A stretch of DNA of 64,000 nucleotides from AP-15 sp963737145 (lineage in GTDB: Bacteria > Pseudomonadota > Alphaproteobacteria > ATCC43930 > CGMCC-115725). Each line of letters opens with the position of its first letter. Within the stretch, counting starts at the first letter, position 1. A program made the position numbers and the translations under genes. The notes below the pieces were generated by a model. That model was not told the DNA's origin. It made no database searches and saw nothing but the letters and a program-made list of their open reading frames with translations. Shown here one piece after another: positions 52,387-60,500 of the stretch. Where the stretch lies: assembly GCA_963737145.1 (NCBI GenBank), contig CAVTRO010000007.1, positions 868,001-932,000 of the forward strand, given 5' to 3'.

Positions 52387-52746
52387 ATGGCAACTGCGCC
52401 GGCGGACCCGCCGCTCTTTTATAAGCGCCATGTATTCATGTGCACGAATGTGCGCCCGGAAGGTCACCCGCGCGGGTCCTGCACCGCTCGCGCCGCGTCG
52501 GCCGGCGGTGTTGAGAAGCTGCGCGGTTACATGCGCGAGAAGGCAAAGACTCTCGGCATCGAGAACATCCGGTGCAATGCCGCGGGCTGCCTCGACCGCT
52601 GTGAGTTAGGCCCGAACATGGTGATTTACCCCGAGGGTGTGTGGTACCGCTACGAGAGCACCGAAGATCTCGACGAGATCCTGCAAACGCATCTGATCGA
52701 GGGCGGCCGGGTCGAGCGGCTGATGCTGCAGCCCGACCAGAAATAG
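52387..52746 (+). CDS. Thioredoxin-like [2Fe-2S] ferredoxin
   Basis: A 119-residue protein of the (2Fe-2S) ferredoxin domain family (TRX-like). FMCTNVRPEGHPRGSC provides two cysteines and CNAAGCLDRCELGP the others; the pattern C-x12-C...C-x3-C fits the family. GPNMVIYPEGVWYRY is the typical strand after the cluster. The partner enzyme is unknown. Starts at ATG 52387, divergent from the DUF255 gene. Confidence 0.88.
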   Translation: MATAPADPPLFYKRHVFMCTNVRPEGHPRGSCTARAASAGGVEKLRGYMREKAKTLGIENIRCNAAGCLDRCELGPNMVIYPEGVWYRYESTEDLDEILQTHLIEGGRVERLMLQPDQK

Positions 52747-52833
52747 CCGAGCCGATTGGTTCGCAACATAGGACGAGGAATGGCCGGGTTCTGACCCGGC
52801 CGTTTGCTGTCGACAACAAGGAGGACTTGCCCG

Positions 52834-53391
52834 ATGCCTGAAACACCGACCTTCGGCCGCTATGCCGAGATCCCCTATGACCGGATGACCCCCGAGCAGC
52901 AGGAGGGCTACCGCTCTCTGCTGGAGACGCGCGGCCGCTTGCCCGGCCCGAACAAGATCTATGTCCAAAACCCCAAGCTGGTGAAGGTGATGGGGCCGCT
53001 CGGCGCCTATTTCCGCACCGGCTATTCATTGAGCGAGCGTGAGCGCGAGATCGCCGTCGTCATCATCAACAGCAAGTTCCATTCGGCCTACCCGACCAAC
53101 GCGCATGAGCGCGCCGCGAAGGCGGCGGGCCTCCCGGCCGCCAAGGTCGAGGCGATGCTGTCCGGGCTGCCGACCTCGTTCGACGACAAGCGCGAACAGG
53201 TCATCTACGAGATGGCGACCTGCCTCGCCAATTCGCGCTGGGTGTCGAAGGGTCTCTTCGATCGGGCGGTCGAGGCGCTCGGCCATGAAGGCATCACCGA
53301 CGTGATTTGCTTGATGGGCTTCTATTCCAGCGTGTCGATGACGCTGGCCTTCTACGATGTGCCCGTGGATGCGCCCGGCATGGAGCGCTGA
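52834..53391 (+). CDS. Carboxymuconolactone decarboxylase-family protein
   Basis: A 185-residue protein of the CMD/AhpD-like fold. GYRSLLETRGRLPGPNKIY, GAYFRTGYSLSEREREIAVVIINSKFHSAYPTNAHERAAKAAG and DVICLMGFYSSVSMTLAF match this group, which is often annotated as dehydratase or decarboxylase partners. The AhpD CxxC redox pair is absent, so a peroxidase role is unlikely. AAGGAGG at 52818-52824 supports ATG 52834. It lies 34 bases before the amidohydrolase and is probably co-transcribed with it. Confidence 0.83.
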   Translation: MPETPTFGRYAEIPYDRMTPEQQEGYRSLLETRGRLPGPNKIYVQNPKLVKVMGPLGAYFRTGYSLSEREREIAVVIINSKFHSAYPTNAHERAAKAAGLPAAKVEAMLSGLPTSFDDKREQVIYEMATCLANSRWVSKGLFDRAVEALGHEGITDVICLMGFYSSVSMTLAFYDVPVDAPGMER

Positions 53392-53425
53392 GAGCCCCGG
53401 CAGGAATTTGAGGAGGAGAAAAGCC

Positions 53426-54244
53426 ATGTTGATTGTCGACGCACAGGTTCACATCTGGTCGGCCGGTCCACCCACCAATCAGGCTCACCGGCAAGTCAAT
53501 TCCTATACCGCGGAGGAGTGCATCCGCGACATGGACGCGGCTGGCGTCAATGCCTGCCTGTTGCACCCACCGGGGTGGGATCCCAACTCGGGGAAGATCT
53601 CGGAGGAGGCCGCGGCCAAATATCCGAACCGCTTTGGGATCCTTGGCAACTTCCCGGTCGATAAGCCGGAAAACCGCTCTTTGATCGGCACCTGGAAGCA
53701 GCGCCCGGGGATGCTCGGGCTGCGTTACGCGTTCACGCAGCCGCACCAGGCCAATTGGATGACCGACGGGACGATGGACTGGCTGTGGCCGGCGGCCGAA
53801 AAGGCCGGTATCCCGATTGCGCTGATGGCGTCGAATTATCTGCGGCAGGTCGGGCAGATTGCCGAGCGCTATCCGGGACTGAAGCTGATCATCGACCACT
53901 ACGCGCGGGTCCGCGACGGCAAGGATGATGCCGCGCACGGCAACCAGCCGGCGTTGCTGGCGCTCGCCAAGTATCCCAATGTCGCGGTCAAAGCGACCGG
54001 TGCTCCGGGCAATTCGAGCCAGCCCTACCCCTATCGCAACATCCACAAATACACGCAGCAGATCGTCGAGGCGTTTGGACCCGAGCGCACCTTCTGGGGC
54101 ACCGACATCACCCGCATGCCGTGCTCGTGGAAAGAGTGCGTGACGATGTTCACCGAGGAGATGCCGTGGCTCAAGGGCCGCGACCTCGAACTCGTCATGG
54201 GCCGTGCGGTATGCGACTGGCTCGGCTGGAAACTGCCCGGCTGA
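53426..54244 (+). CDS. Amidohydrolase-2 family metal-dependent hydrolase
   Basis: A 272-residue TIM-barrel protein of the Amidohydro_2 family (ACMSD/LigW-like). IVDAQVHIWSAGPP has the first metal motif, here QVHIW in place of the usual DxHxH. YPGLKLIIDHYARV gives a metal His, and FWGTDITRMPCSW the late Asp. GGAGGAG lies just before ATG 53426. With the preceding CMD-like gene it resembles two-gene sets for breakdown of aromatic or cyclic acids; the substrate is not predictable. Confidence 0.85.
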   Translation: MLIVDAQVHIWSAGPPTNQAHRQVNSYTAEECIRDMDAAGVNACLLHPPGWDPNSGKISEEAAAKYPNRFGILGNFPVDKPENRSLIGTWKQRPGMLGLRYAFTQPHQANWMTDGTMDWLWPAAEKAGIPIALMASNYLRQVGQIAERYPGLKLIIDHYARVRDGKDDAAHGNQPALLALAKYPNVAVKATGAPGNSSQPYPYRNIHKYTQQIVEAFGPERTFWGTDITRMPCSWKECVTMFTEEMPWLKGRDLELVMGRAVCDWLGWKLPG

Positions 54245-54247
54245 GGT

Positions 54248-55081
54248 GTGCCCCTCATCCCGGCCCTCTCCCCGCATCGCGCGGCGAGGGGGACCTTCTG
54301 GCTAGCCATTCTGGCTCTCTCGCTCTGCGCCATTGCCGATAGAGAAGCAACGGCTGGGGACGACACCGCCATCGATGCGCTGGTTAGCGCGTATCCCCAG
54401 CACCTGGCCGGCTACGACTCCACCTATCTCATGTGGCGGGACGGCACGCGGATGCCGCTGTCGGACGGGCAGCCAGACAAGAGTTTCGAGGAGATGCTGC
54501 GGCATGGTTCGATCCTCGATCAACTTCGGCTGCCCTACCCGGCGGGCGCCAGCAACGCCGCGCTCATTCCCCGAAGCGACCCCGGCCGGATTCGCAACCG
54601 CGCTTTCTTCGACAAGATGTACGGGGATTGCTGGAGAGGCGAGGTAACGCCACAGCTCGTGCCGGTGAATTGGCTTCCGCGGAGCTGGGGCCACACGATC
54701 CGGGTCACATCCGTCAATGGCGTGGCCCAACGCCTGGAGAAGATCTCCGCGGAACTGGACGCACTGCCCGCGCCTGTGAAGCGCTATGTCTACCCGCCAT
54801 CGGGAACGTACAATTGCCGCACGGTAGCCGATACCGGGGAACCGAGCATGCACTCCTGGGGCGCGGCGATCGACATCAATGCGGCCTATGCCGAATATTG
54901 GCTGTGGCCCCGGGTCGCGTCGGCTAGCACCACGATACCAGCCGATATTATCAATATCTTCGAGCGGCACGGCTTCATCTGGGGCGGGAAGTGGTCCCAC
55001 TACGATACGATGCATTTCGAATATCGGCCGGAGCTGGTCAACGGCACGCCGGTGACGCAGTCGACCGCGGCCGGTAAGTGA
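54248..55081 (+). CDS. M15 family D,D-carboxypeptidase-like protein
   Basis: A 277-residue exported peptidase. After a leader (FWLAILALSLCAIADREATA) comes a long N-terminal part, then the M15/VanY-like zinc site: PSMHSWGAAIDINAAYAEYW (His and Asp) and HYDTMHFEYRPEL (Glu/His). It probably cleaves peptidoglycan stem peptides. The proposed GTG start (54248) and first 15 codons lie in a 'CCCTC...GAGGG' repeat-like sequence, and no Shine-Dalgarno is obvious, so the N-terminus is uncertain. It follows the amidohydrolase by 3 bases. Confidence 0.83.
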   Translation: MPLIPALSPHRAARGTFWLAILALSLCAIADREATAGDDTAIDALVSAYPQHLAGYDSTYLMWRDGTRMPLSDGQPDKSFEEMLRHGSILDQLRLPYPAGASNAALIPRSDPGRIRNRAFFDKMYGDCWRGEVTPQLVPVNWLPRSWGHTIRVTSVNGVAQRLEKISAELDALPAPVKRYVYPPSGTYNCRTVADTGEPSMHSWGAAIDINAAYAEYWLWPRVASASTTIPADIINIFERHGFIWGGKWSHYDTMHFEYRPELVNGTPVTQSTAAGK

Positions 55082-55115
55082 GACGCGGCTCGCCGCGCGC
55101 AACTGTGAGACAGCC

Positions 55116-56918
55116 ATGAGCAGCCTGGATCCCATTCCCTATTCCGACGCGCAGCTCCGCGCGATCCTGCAGCGCGTCAAGACCATCGCCATGGTCGGCG
55201 CCTCGTCCAACTGGAACCGCCCGAGCTATTTCGTAATGAAGTATCTGCAGGGCAAAGGCTACCGGGTCATCCCGGTCAATCCCGGCATCGCCGGCCAGAT
55301 GTTGCTCGGCGAAACGGCTTACGCATCGTTGCGCGACGTTCCCGAGCCGGTCGACATGGTCGATGTGTTCCGTCCCGCCCGCGACGCGCCGGCGATCGTC
55401 GACGATGCGATTGCGATCGGCGCCAAGGTGGTGTGGATGCAGCTCGGGATCCGCAACGACGGGGCGGCGGCTACGGCGGAGAAAGCCGGCATTGAGGTCG
55501 TCATGAACCGCTGTCCGAAAATCGAGTTCGGCCGGCTCGGCGGCGAATTGTCGTGGAGCGGGGTCAACAGCGGCATCATCCGCAACCGGGCGCCGGAGCC
55601 GCCGATCGCCCGGCATGGCAAGGAGCGGCCGGCGCCCTCGCACAACATGACTTACGGCTTTGAGACCCGCGCCATCCACGCCGGGGCGGCACCCGACCCG
55701 GTGACCGGCGCCCGCTCCACGCCGATTTACCAAACCACCTCCTATGTCTTCGAGGATGTCGATCACGCCGCCTCGCTCTTCAACCTGCACAATTTCGGCT
55801 ACATCTATTCGCGTCTCAACAACCCGACCGTCGCGGTTCTCGAAGAACGGGTCGCCAGCCTCGAGGGCGGCCGTGCCGCCGTTGCCGCCGCTTCGGGGCA
55901 TGCCGCACAGTTCCTGATCTTCTTTACGTTGATGGAAGCAGGCGACGAGTTCATCGCCTCGCGCAATCTCTACGGCGGCTCGCTGACGCAGTTTGGGCTG
56001 TCGTTCAAAAAGCTCGGCTGGCAGTGCCATTTTATCGACCCGACAGACCCGGAGAATTTCCGCAAGGCGCTGACCCCGCGCACTAAGGCGATCTTTGTCG
56101 AGAACCTCGCCAATCCGGGCGGCATCGTCGTCGATCTCGAGCGGGTGGCGGCGATCGCCCACGAGGCGGGTATTCCGCTCATCGTCGACAACACCCTGGC
56201 GACCCCCTACCTCTGCGAACCCTTCGCCTGGGGCGCCGACATCGTCTGCCATTCGACGACCAAGTTCTTGAGCGGCCATGGCCATGCGCTCGGCGGCATC
56301 GTCGTCGAATCCGGCCGCTTCGACTGGGCGCAAGGCGACCGCTTTCCGTCCCTGACCGAGCCCGAGCCCGCCTATCACGGGCTCAAATTCTACGAGAATT
56401 TCGGAGATTTCGCGTTCACGACCAAGGCTCGCGCGGTGGCATTGCGGGATTTCGGCCCGACCTTGTCGCCGATGAACGCTTTTCTGACGATCACCGGCAT
56501 CGAAACCTTGCATCTGCGCATGGAGCGCCATGTCGCGAATGCCCTTCGGGTTGCGGAGTTCCTGTCGGGTCACCCGCGCGTCGCGTGGGTGTCCTACGCC
56601 GGGCTGAAAGAGAGCCCGTTCCACGCCCTCGCCCGGAAATACTTGCCGAGAGGCGCCGGGGCGGTTTTCACCTTTGGGGTCAAGGGCGGCTACGAGGTCG
56701 GGATCAAGCTCGTCGAAAGCGTCCAGCTGTTCTCGCACTTGGCCAATATCGGCGACACCCGCAGCCTGATCCTGCACCCCGCCTCGACAACTCACCGCCA
56801 GCTCACCGACGAGCAGCGCCAAGCCGCGGGCGCCGGCCCCGACGTGATCCGCCTGTCGATCGGCCTCGAAAGCGCCGAAGACCTGATCCGCGACCTCGAC
56901 GAAGCGCTCGCCGCTTAG
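55116..56918 (+). CDS. CoA-binding domain fused to O-acetylhomoserine sulfhydrylase
   Basis: A 600-residue single frame. Residues about 1-165 form a CoA-binding Rossmann domain (TIAMVGASSNWNRPSYFV, GYRVIPVNPGIAGQ, VVMNRCPKIEFGRL). After a short basic linker, residues about 178-600 form a PLP-dependent Cys/Met metabolism enzyme: FETRAIHAGAAPDP, IYQTTSYVFED, YIYSRLNNPTVAVLEER, and STTKFLSGHGHALGG with the PLP lysine. The second part makes homocysteine from O-acetylhomoserine and sulfide. The halves are commonly separate neighbouring genes. No stop or ribosome site is seen between them. Confidence 0.88.
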   Translation: MSSLDPIPYSDAQLRAILQRVKTIAMVGASSNWNRPSYFVMKYLQGKGYRVIPVNPGIAGQMLLGETAYASLRDVPEPVDMVDVFRPARDAPAIVDDAIAIGAKVVWMQLGIRNDGAAATAEKAGIEVVMNRCPKIEFGRLGGELSWSGVNSGIIRNRAPEPPIARHGKERPAPSHNMTYGFETRAIHAGAAPDPVTGARSTPIYQTTSYVFEDVDHAASLFNLHNFGYIYSRLNNPTVAVLEERVASLEGGRAAVAAASGHAAQFLIFFTLMEAGDEFIASRNLYGGSLTQFGLSFKKLGWQCHFIDPTDPENFRKALTPRTKAIFVENLANPGGIVVDLERVAAIAHEAGIPLIVDNTLATPYLCEPFAWGADIVCHSTTKFLSGHGHALGGIVVESGRFDWAQGDRFPSLTEPEPAYHGLKFYENFGDFAFTTKARAVALRDFGPTLSPMNAFLTITGIETLHLRMERHVANALRVAEFLSGHPRVAWVSYAGLKESPFHALARKYLPRGAGAVFTFGVKGGYEVGIKLVESVQLFSHLANIGDTRSLILHPASTTHRQLTDEQRQAAGAGPDVIRLSIGLESAEDLIRDLDEALAA

Positions 56919-56939
56919 GGCCGGGCTCAAACTGAAGTC

Positions 56940-57060
56940 GGCCGTCACAATGGGTATCGTCGCCCCCGCGAAGGCGGGGGTCGAGGGGCAACCGCTCCGG
57001 CTTTGCAACCCTGGATTCCTGCTTTCGCGGGAAAGACGGATAGCAGCGGTAACCCATTGA
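56940..57060. repeat. Dispersed palindromic repeat after metY-like gene
   Basis: CCCCCGC (56963-56969) pairs with GCGGGGG (56974-56980), followed about 40 bases on by a second imperfect part (CCTGCTTTCGCGGGA). It has the same layout as the element at 62897-62968 and the single hairpin near 3952. Confidence 0.65.
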
Positions 57061-57113
57061 GAAGCAACACTTCATTTCTGGTCAGCCTGTTACCCTTCCC
57101 TCCAACGGCGGTC

Positions 57114-57259
57114 GCTGTTATCGCTGTTAAATGCAGCGAAAAAACAGCCACGGAAGCGGCGCTCGCTCTTCACGTTTTGGGATGACGCTGGCACAATAAC
57201 AGCCAGGAACAACCGGCAAAAACAGCGCGAAACAGCCGGAAATAGCGGGCAAGAACAGC
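57114..57259. repeat. AACAGC motif array
   Basis: The hexamer AACAGC occurs five times in one direction (57133, 57198, 57221, 57231, 57254) after two inverted GCTGTT copies (57114, 57123), in about 145 bases, with near-matches such as AATAGC between. The gap is A-rich compared with coding sequence. Two AACAGC copies in the same context lie at 17795-17809. Function unknown; it could be a protein-binding array or the relic of a mobile element. Confidence 0.55.
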
Positions 57260-57560
57260 AAATTTCTCTCGCTGAGAATAGTCCGGTTTCCACAATACAA
57301 TAATCGATTATCCTGCGAGTCGCTTAACTTAGCAGCACCATACCATGACAATACGGCAATTTTCGGGTTTGCCATACCGTCGTGCCGGGTGATGTCTCAG
57401 TTTGAATTTCTGGAATGGGTGGATTGCCGACCGTCGCCGATCCCGAGGCAACAGCTAAAAAACTGAGAGGTTTGATATCTCGGGCGCGCCAGCACTTCCG
57501 CGTGGTTCGGCGCCTCCTAATCAGCCCTTTTTCCATCCCGGATGAGCATGCCCGGCCTCG
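57260..57560. other. Gene-poor gap before NAD-GDH stop
   Basis: An A/T-richer gap. A 70-codon minus-strand open frame (57324-57536) begins MEKGLIRRRRTTRKCW but has no clear ribosome site or recognised domain. It is left uncalled. No tRNA was recognised. Confidence 0.4.
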
Positions 57561-60500
57561 TTACCCCAGCGCGTGGCGGAGCTGGCGGCCGGCAACGACG
57601 AGCATTGCGAGGTCGGGAGCAGCAGCAGACCGCAGTTCCCTGAGCAACGGCTCGGCAGGCGCAAGGGCGGCCGCGTGCGCGGCAGACCATGCGGCAATCG
57701 GATCTTCCGGGTGGGTTACGCTGCTGCCCGCCAGTATGTGCGCTGTGAAATCGGTCTGCAGCGCAAAGAGATCCTCGATCGTCGCTTCGACCGCCTGCTT
57801 CTGCCAAGAGGTCTCGGCCCGCAGGCGTCGCGCAGCTATTCGCATCTCGTCGAGCGCGAACCGCGCGCCGACCGCATAGTACACCCGAGCGGCTTGGTCG
57901 AGTTCTTGTCCTGAGCGCACCGCCAGATCGGCGATGTCGAGCGCGGCGGCGAGAAACATCGTCCCGCCGACGCGGGTTGCGAGCGCTTCGGGCGCACCCG
58001 CCTCAGCGAAGCGAAGGCTGCGCGCAGAGACCAGATTGCGATCGCTTGACGGCAGCAGATCGAGGAGAGAAGCAGAGATGCTGCGCACGCTCGACGCAAA
58101 GCTGCCGATCTCGGGGCCGATCGCGAGGCGCTTGCGATACAGCAGCCAAGCAGCTGCGCGTTCGACCAGATCGGCGATCTCCAGAAGCATCTCGATCTGC
58201 ACCTGAGCGGCCACTTTGTTGTCGAGCGCCTCGATTTCAGCCCACAGATTCCTCAGCTCGAACACTTCGCGTACGATCATGTAGGCTTGCGCCACCTCGG
58301 GCGCCGACCGGCCGGTGCGCGCGCGCATGTCGTGGGCAAAGGTAATTCGCGCGCGGTTGACGATCTCGTTGGTGACGACCGTCGCGATGATCTCCCGGTG
58401 CAGCGGATGGGTTGTGATCTGTGCGGCAAGCCGCTGCCGCACGGCCTTCGGAAAATAGCTGCGCAGTTCGTCGGCCAGTTCCGGAGCGTCCGGCAGGGGG
58501 GAGGCGAGCAGCGCCTCGTACAACGTCATCTTGGCGTAGGCGAGCAGCACCGCCAATTCCGGTCGGACGAGCCCCCGGCCTTGCGCCGATCGTGCGGCGA
58601 GGGTCTCGTCGTCCGGCAGGAATTCGAGCGACCGGTCCAGCCGCCCCGCGCGCTCGAGATCGCGGATCATGCGCAACTGCCGATCGAGCGAGACGACGCC
58701 TCGCGCCTCCGCGGCCGAGAGCGCCTCGCCCTGCAGGTAATTGTCGCGCAACACCAGGCCAGCAACCTCACGCGACATCTCGGCGAGGAGCGGCTGACGG
58801 TCCGCGGCGGCGAGGGCACCCGAAGCGATCGCCTGATCGAGCAGGATTTTGATGTTGACCTCGTGATCCGAGGTGTCGACGCCGGCCGAATTATCGATGG
58901 CATCGGTGTCGATGCGCCCGCCGGCGAGTGCGAACGCGACGCGTCCCCGCTGGGTCACGGCGAGATTGGCGCCTTCGCCGATGACCTTTGCCCTGATCTC
59001 GCCGCCGTTGACCCTAAGAGCGTCGTTGGCGCGGTCGCCGACCTCGGCATGGCTCTCGGCCGGGGCCTTGACGTACGTCCCGATCCCGCCGAACCACAAG
59101 AGGTCGACCCGGGCGGTCAACAATTTGCGGACCAGCTCCGCTGGCGTGAGATGGCCCTCCTCGATATCGAAGGCGCGCTTCATCTCGGGACTGATCGGGA
59201 TGGATTTGGCGCTGCGCTCAAAAACGCCGCCGCCAGGCGAAATCAGCGCAGGGTCATAGTCGGCCCAGCTCGAGCGCGGCAGCTGGAACAGACGCAGCCG
59301 CTCGGCGAAGCTGCGCTCGGCATCCGGATCGGGGTCGACAAATACATGCCGGTGATCGAAGGCGGCGAGCAGTCTGAGATGGCGCGACATCAACATGCCG
59401 TTGCCGAACACGTCGCCGGACATGTCGCCGACACCGGTCACGGTGATCTCGCTGCTCTCGATATTTTGCCCGAGCTCGCGGAAATGACGTTTCACGAGCT
59501 CCCAGGCGCCGCGCGCGGTGATGCCCATCTCCTTGTGGTCGTAGCCGGCCGACCCGCCTGACGCAAAAGCGTCGCCGAGCCAGAACCCGTACTCTTCGGA
59601 TATAGCGTTGGCAAAATCGGAGAAGGTGGCGGTGCCCTTGTCGGCCGCAACCACCAGGTAGGGATCGTCGCCGTCGTGCCTGACGACCTGCGGCGGCGGA
59701 ACGATGCGATGTGTTCCCGGCCCCTGCGAGACGATGTTGTCGGTGAGGTCGAGAAGGCCGCGGACCAGCGTCTTGTAACATTCGACCGCCTCCGCCTGCA
59801 GTCTGTCGCGTGCATCGGGCGGTTGCTTGACGACGAAACCGCCTTTCGACCCGACCGGGACGATCACGACATTCTTGACCGTCTGCGCTTTCATCAGGCC
59901 GAGGATCTCGGTGCGGAAGTCCTCTTTTCGGTCGGACCAGCGGATGCCTCCGCGGGCGACCTTGCCGGCGCGCAGGTGCACGCCCTCGACCCGCGGACTG
60001 TACACATAGATCTCATACAGCGGCCGCGGCCGCGGCAGCAGATCGATCTCGCTGCTGGCGAGCTTGACGGCCAGATAGGGCTTTGCCTCGCCCGACGCCG
60101 ATTCTTGGTAATAATTCGTGCGCACGGTCCTCAGAATGAGCGTCAGGTAAGTGCGCAGGATGCGGTCCTCGTCGAGGCTGCTGACCTCATCGAGCGCATG
60201 ATCGATCGCTTGAATCACGGCTAGCGCCGCGAGCGAGGAACCGGCGCGTTCAGGATCGAAACGCGTCTCGAACAACTGAACGAGCCGGCGGGCGATCTCC
60301 GGATGACCGCTCAGCGCGTCTTCCATATAAGCTTGGCTGAAGGTGGTTCCCGCCTGCCGCAAGAATTTCGCGTAGAGCCGCAGTACCGTGACCTGCCTCG
60401 CCGACAAGCCGGCCGCCAGGACCAGACGGTTGAACCCGTCATTCTCGACGCGCCCGGTCCACGCTTCGACGAGCGCCGCTTCAAAGCGCGCCCTGATTGC

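Noticed and set aside
57114..57259. CRISPR array
   Set aside because: AACAGC units are only 6 bases and irregularly spaced, with inverted copies; no direct repeats of 23-40 bases with uniform spacers occur anywhere in the window.
57324..57536. 70-codon minus-strand frame after metY
   Set aside because: Basic N-terminus but no ribosome site, no similarity recognised and adjacent to a repeat-rich gap; insufficient support.
58287..59561. 424-codon plus-strand frame inside gdhB
   Set aside because: Antisense to conserved NAD-GDH sequence; no domain, no ribosome site.
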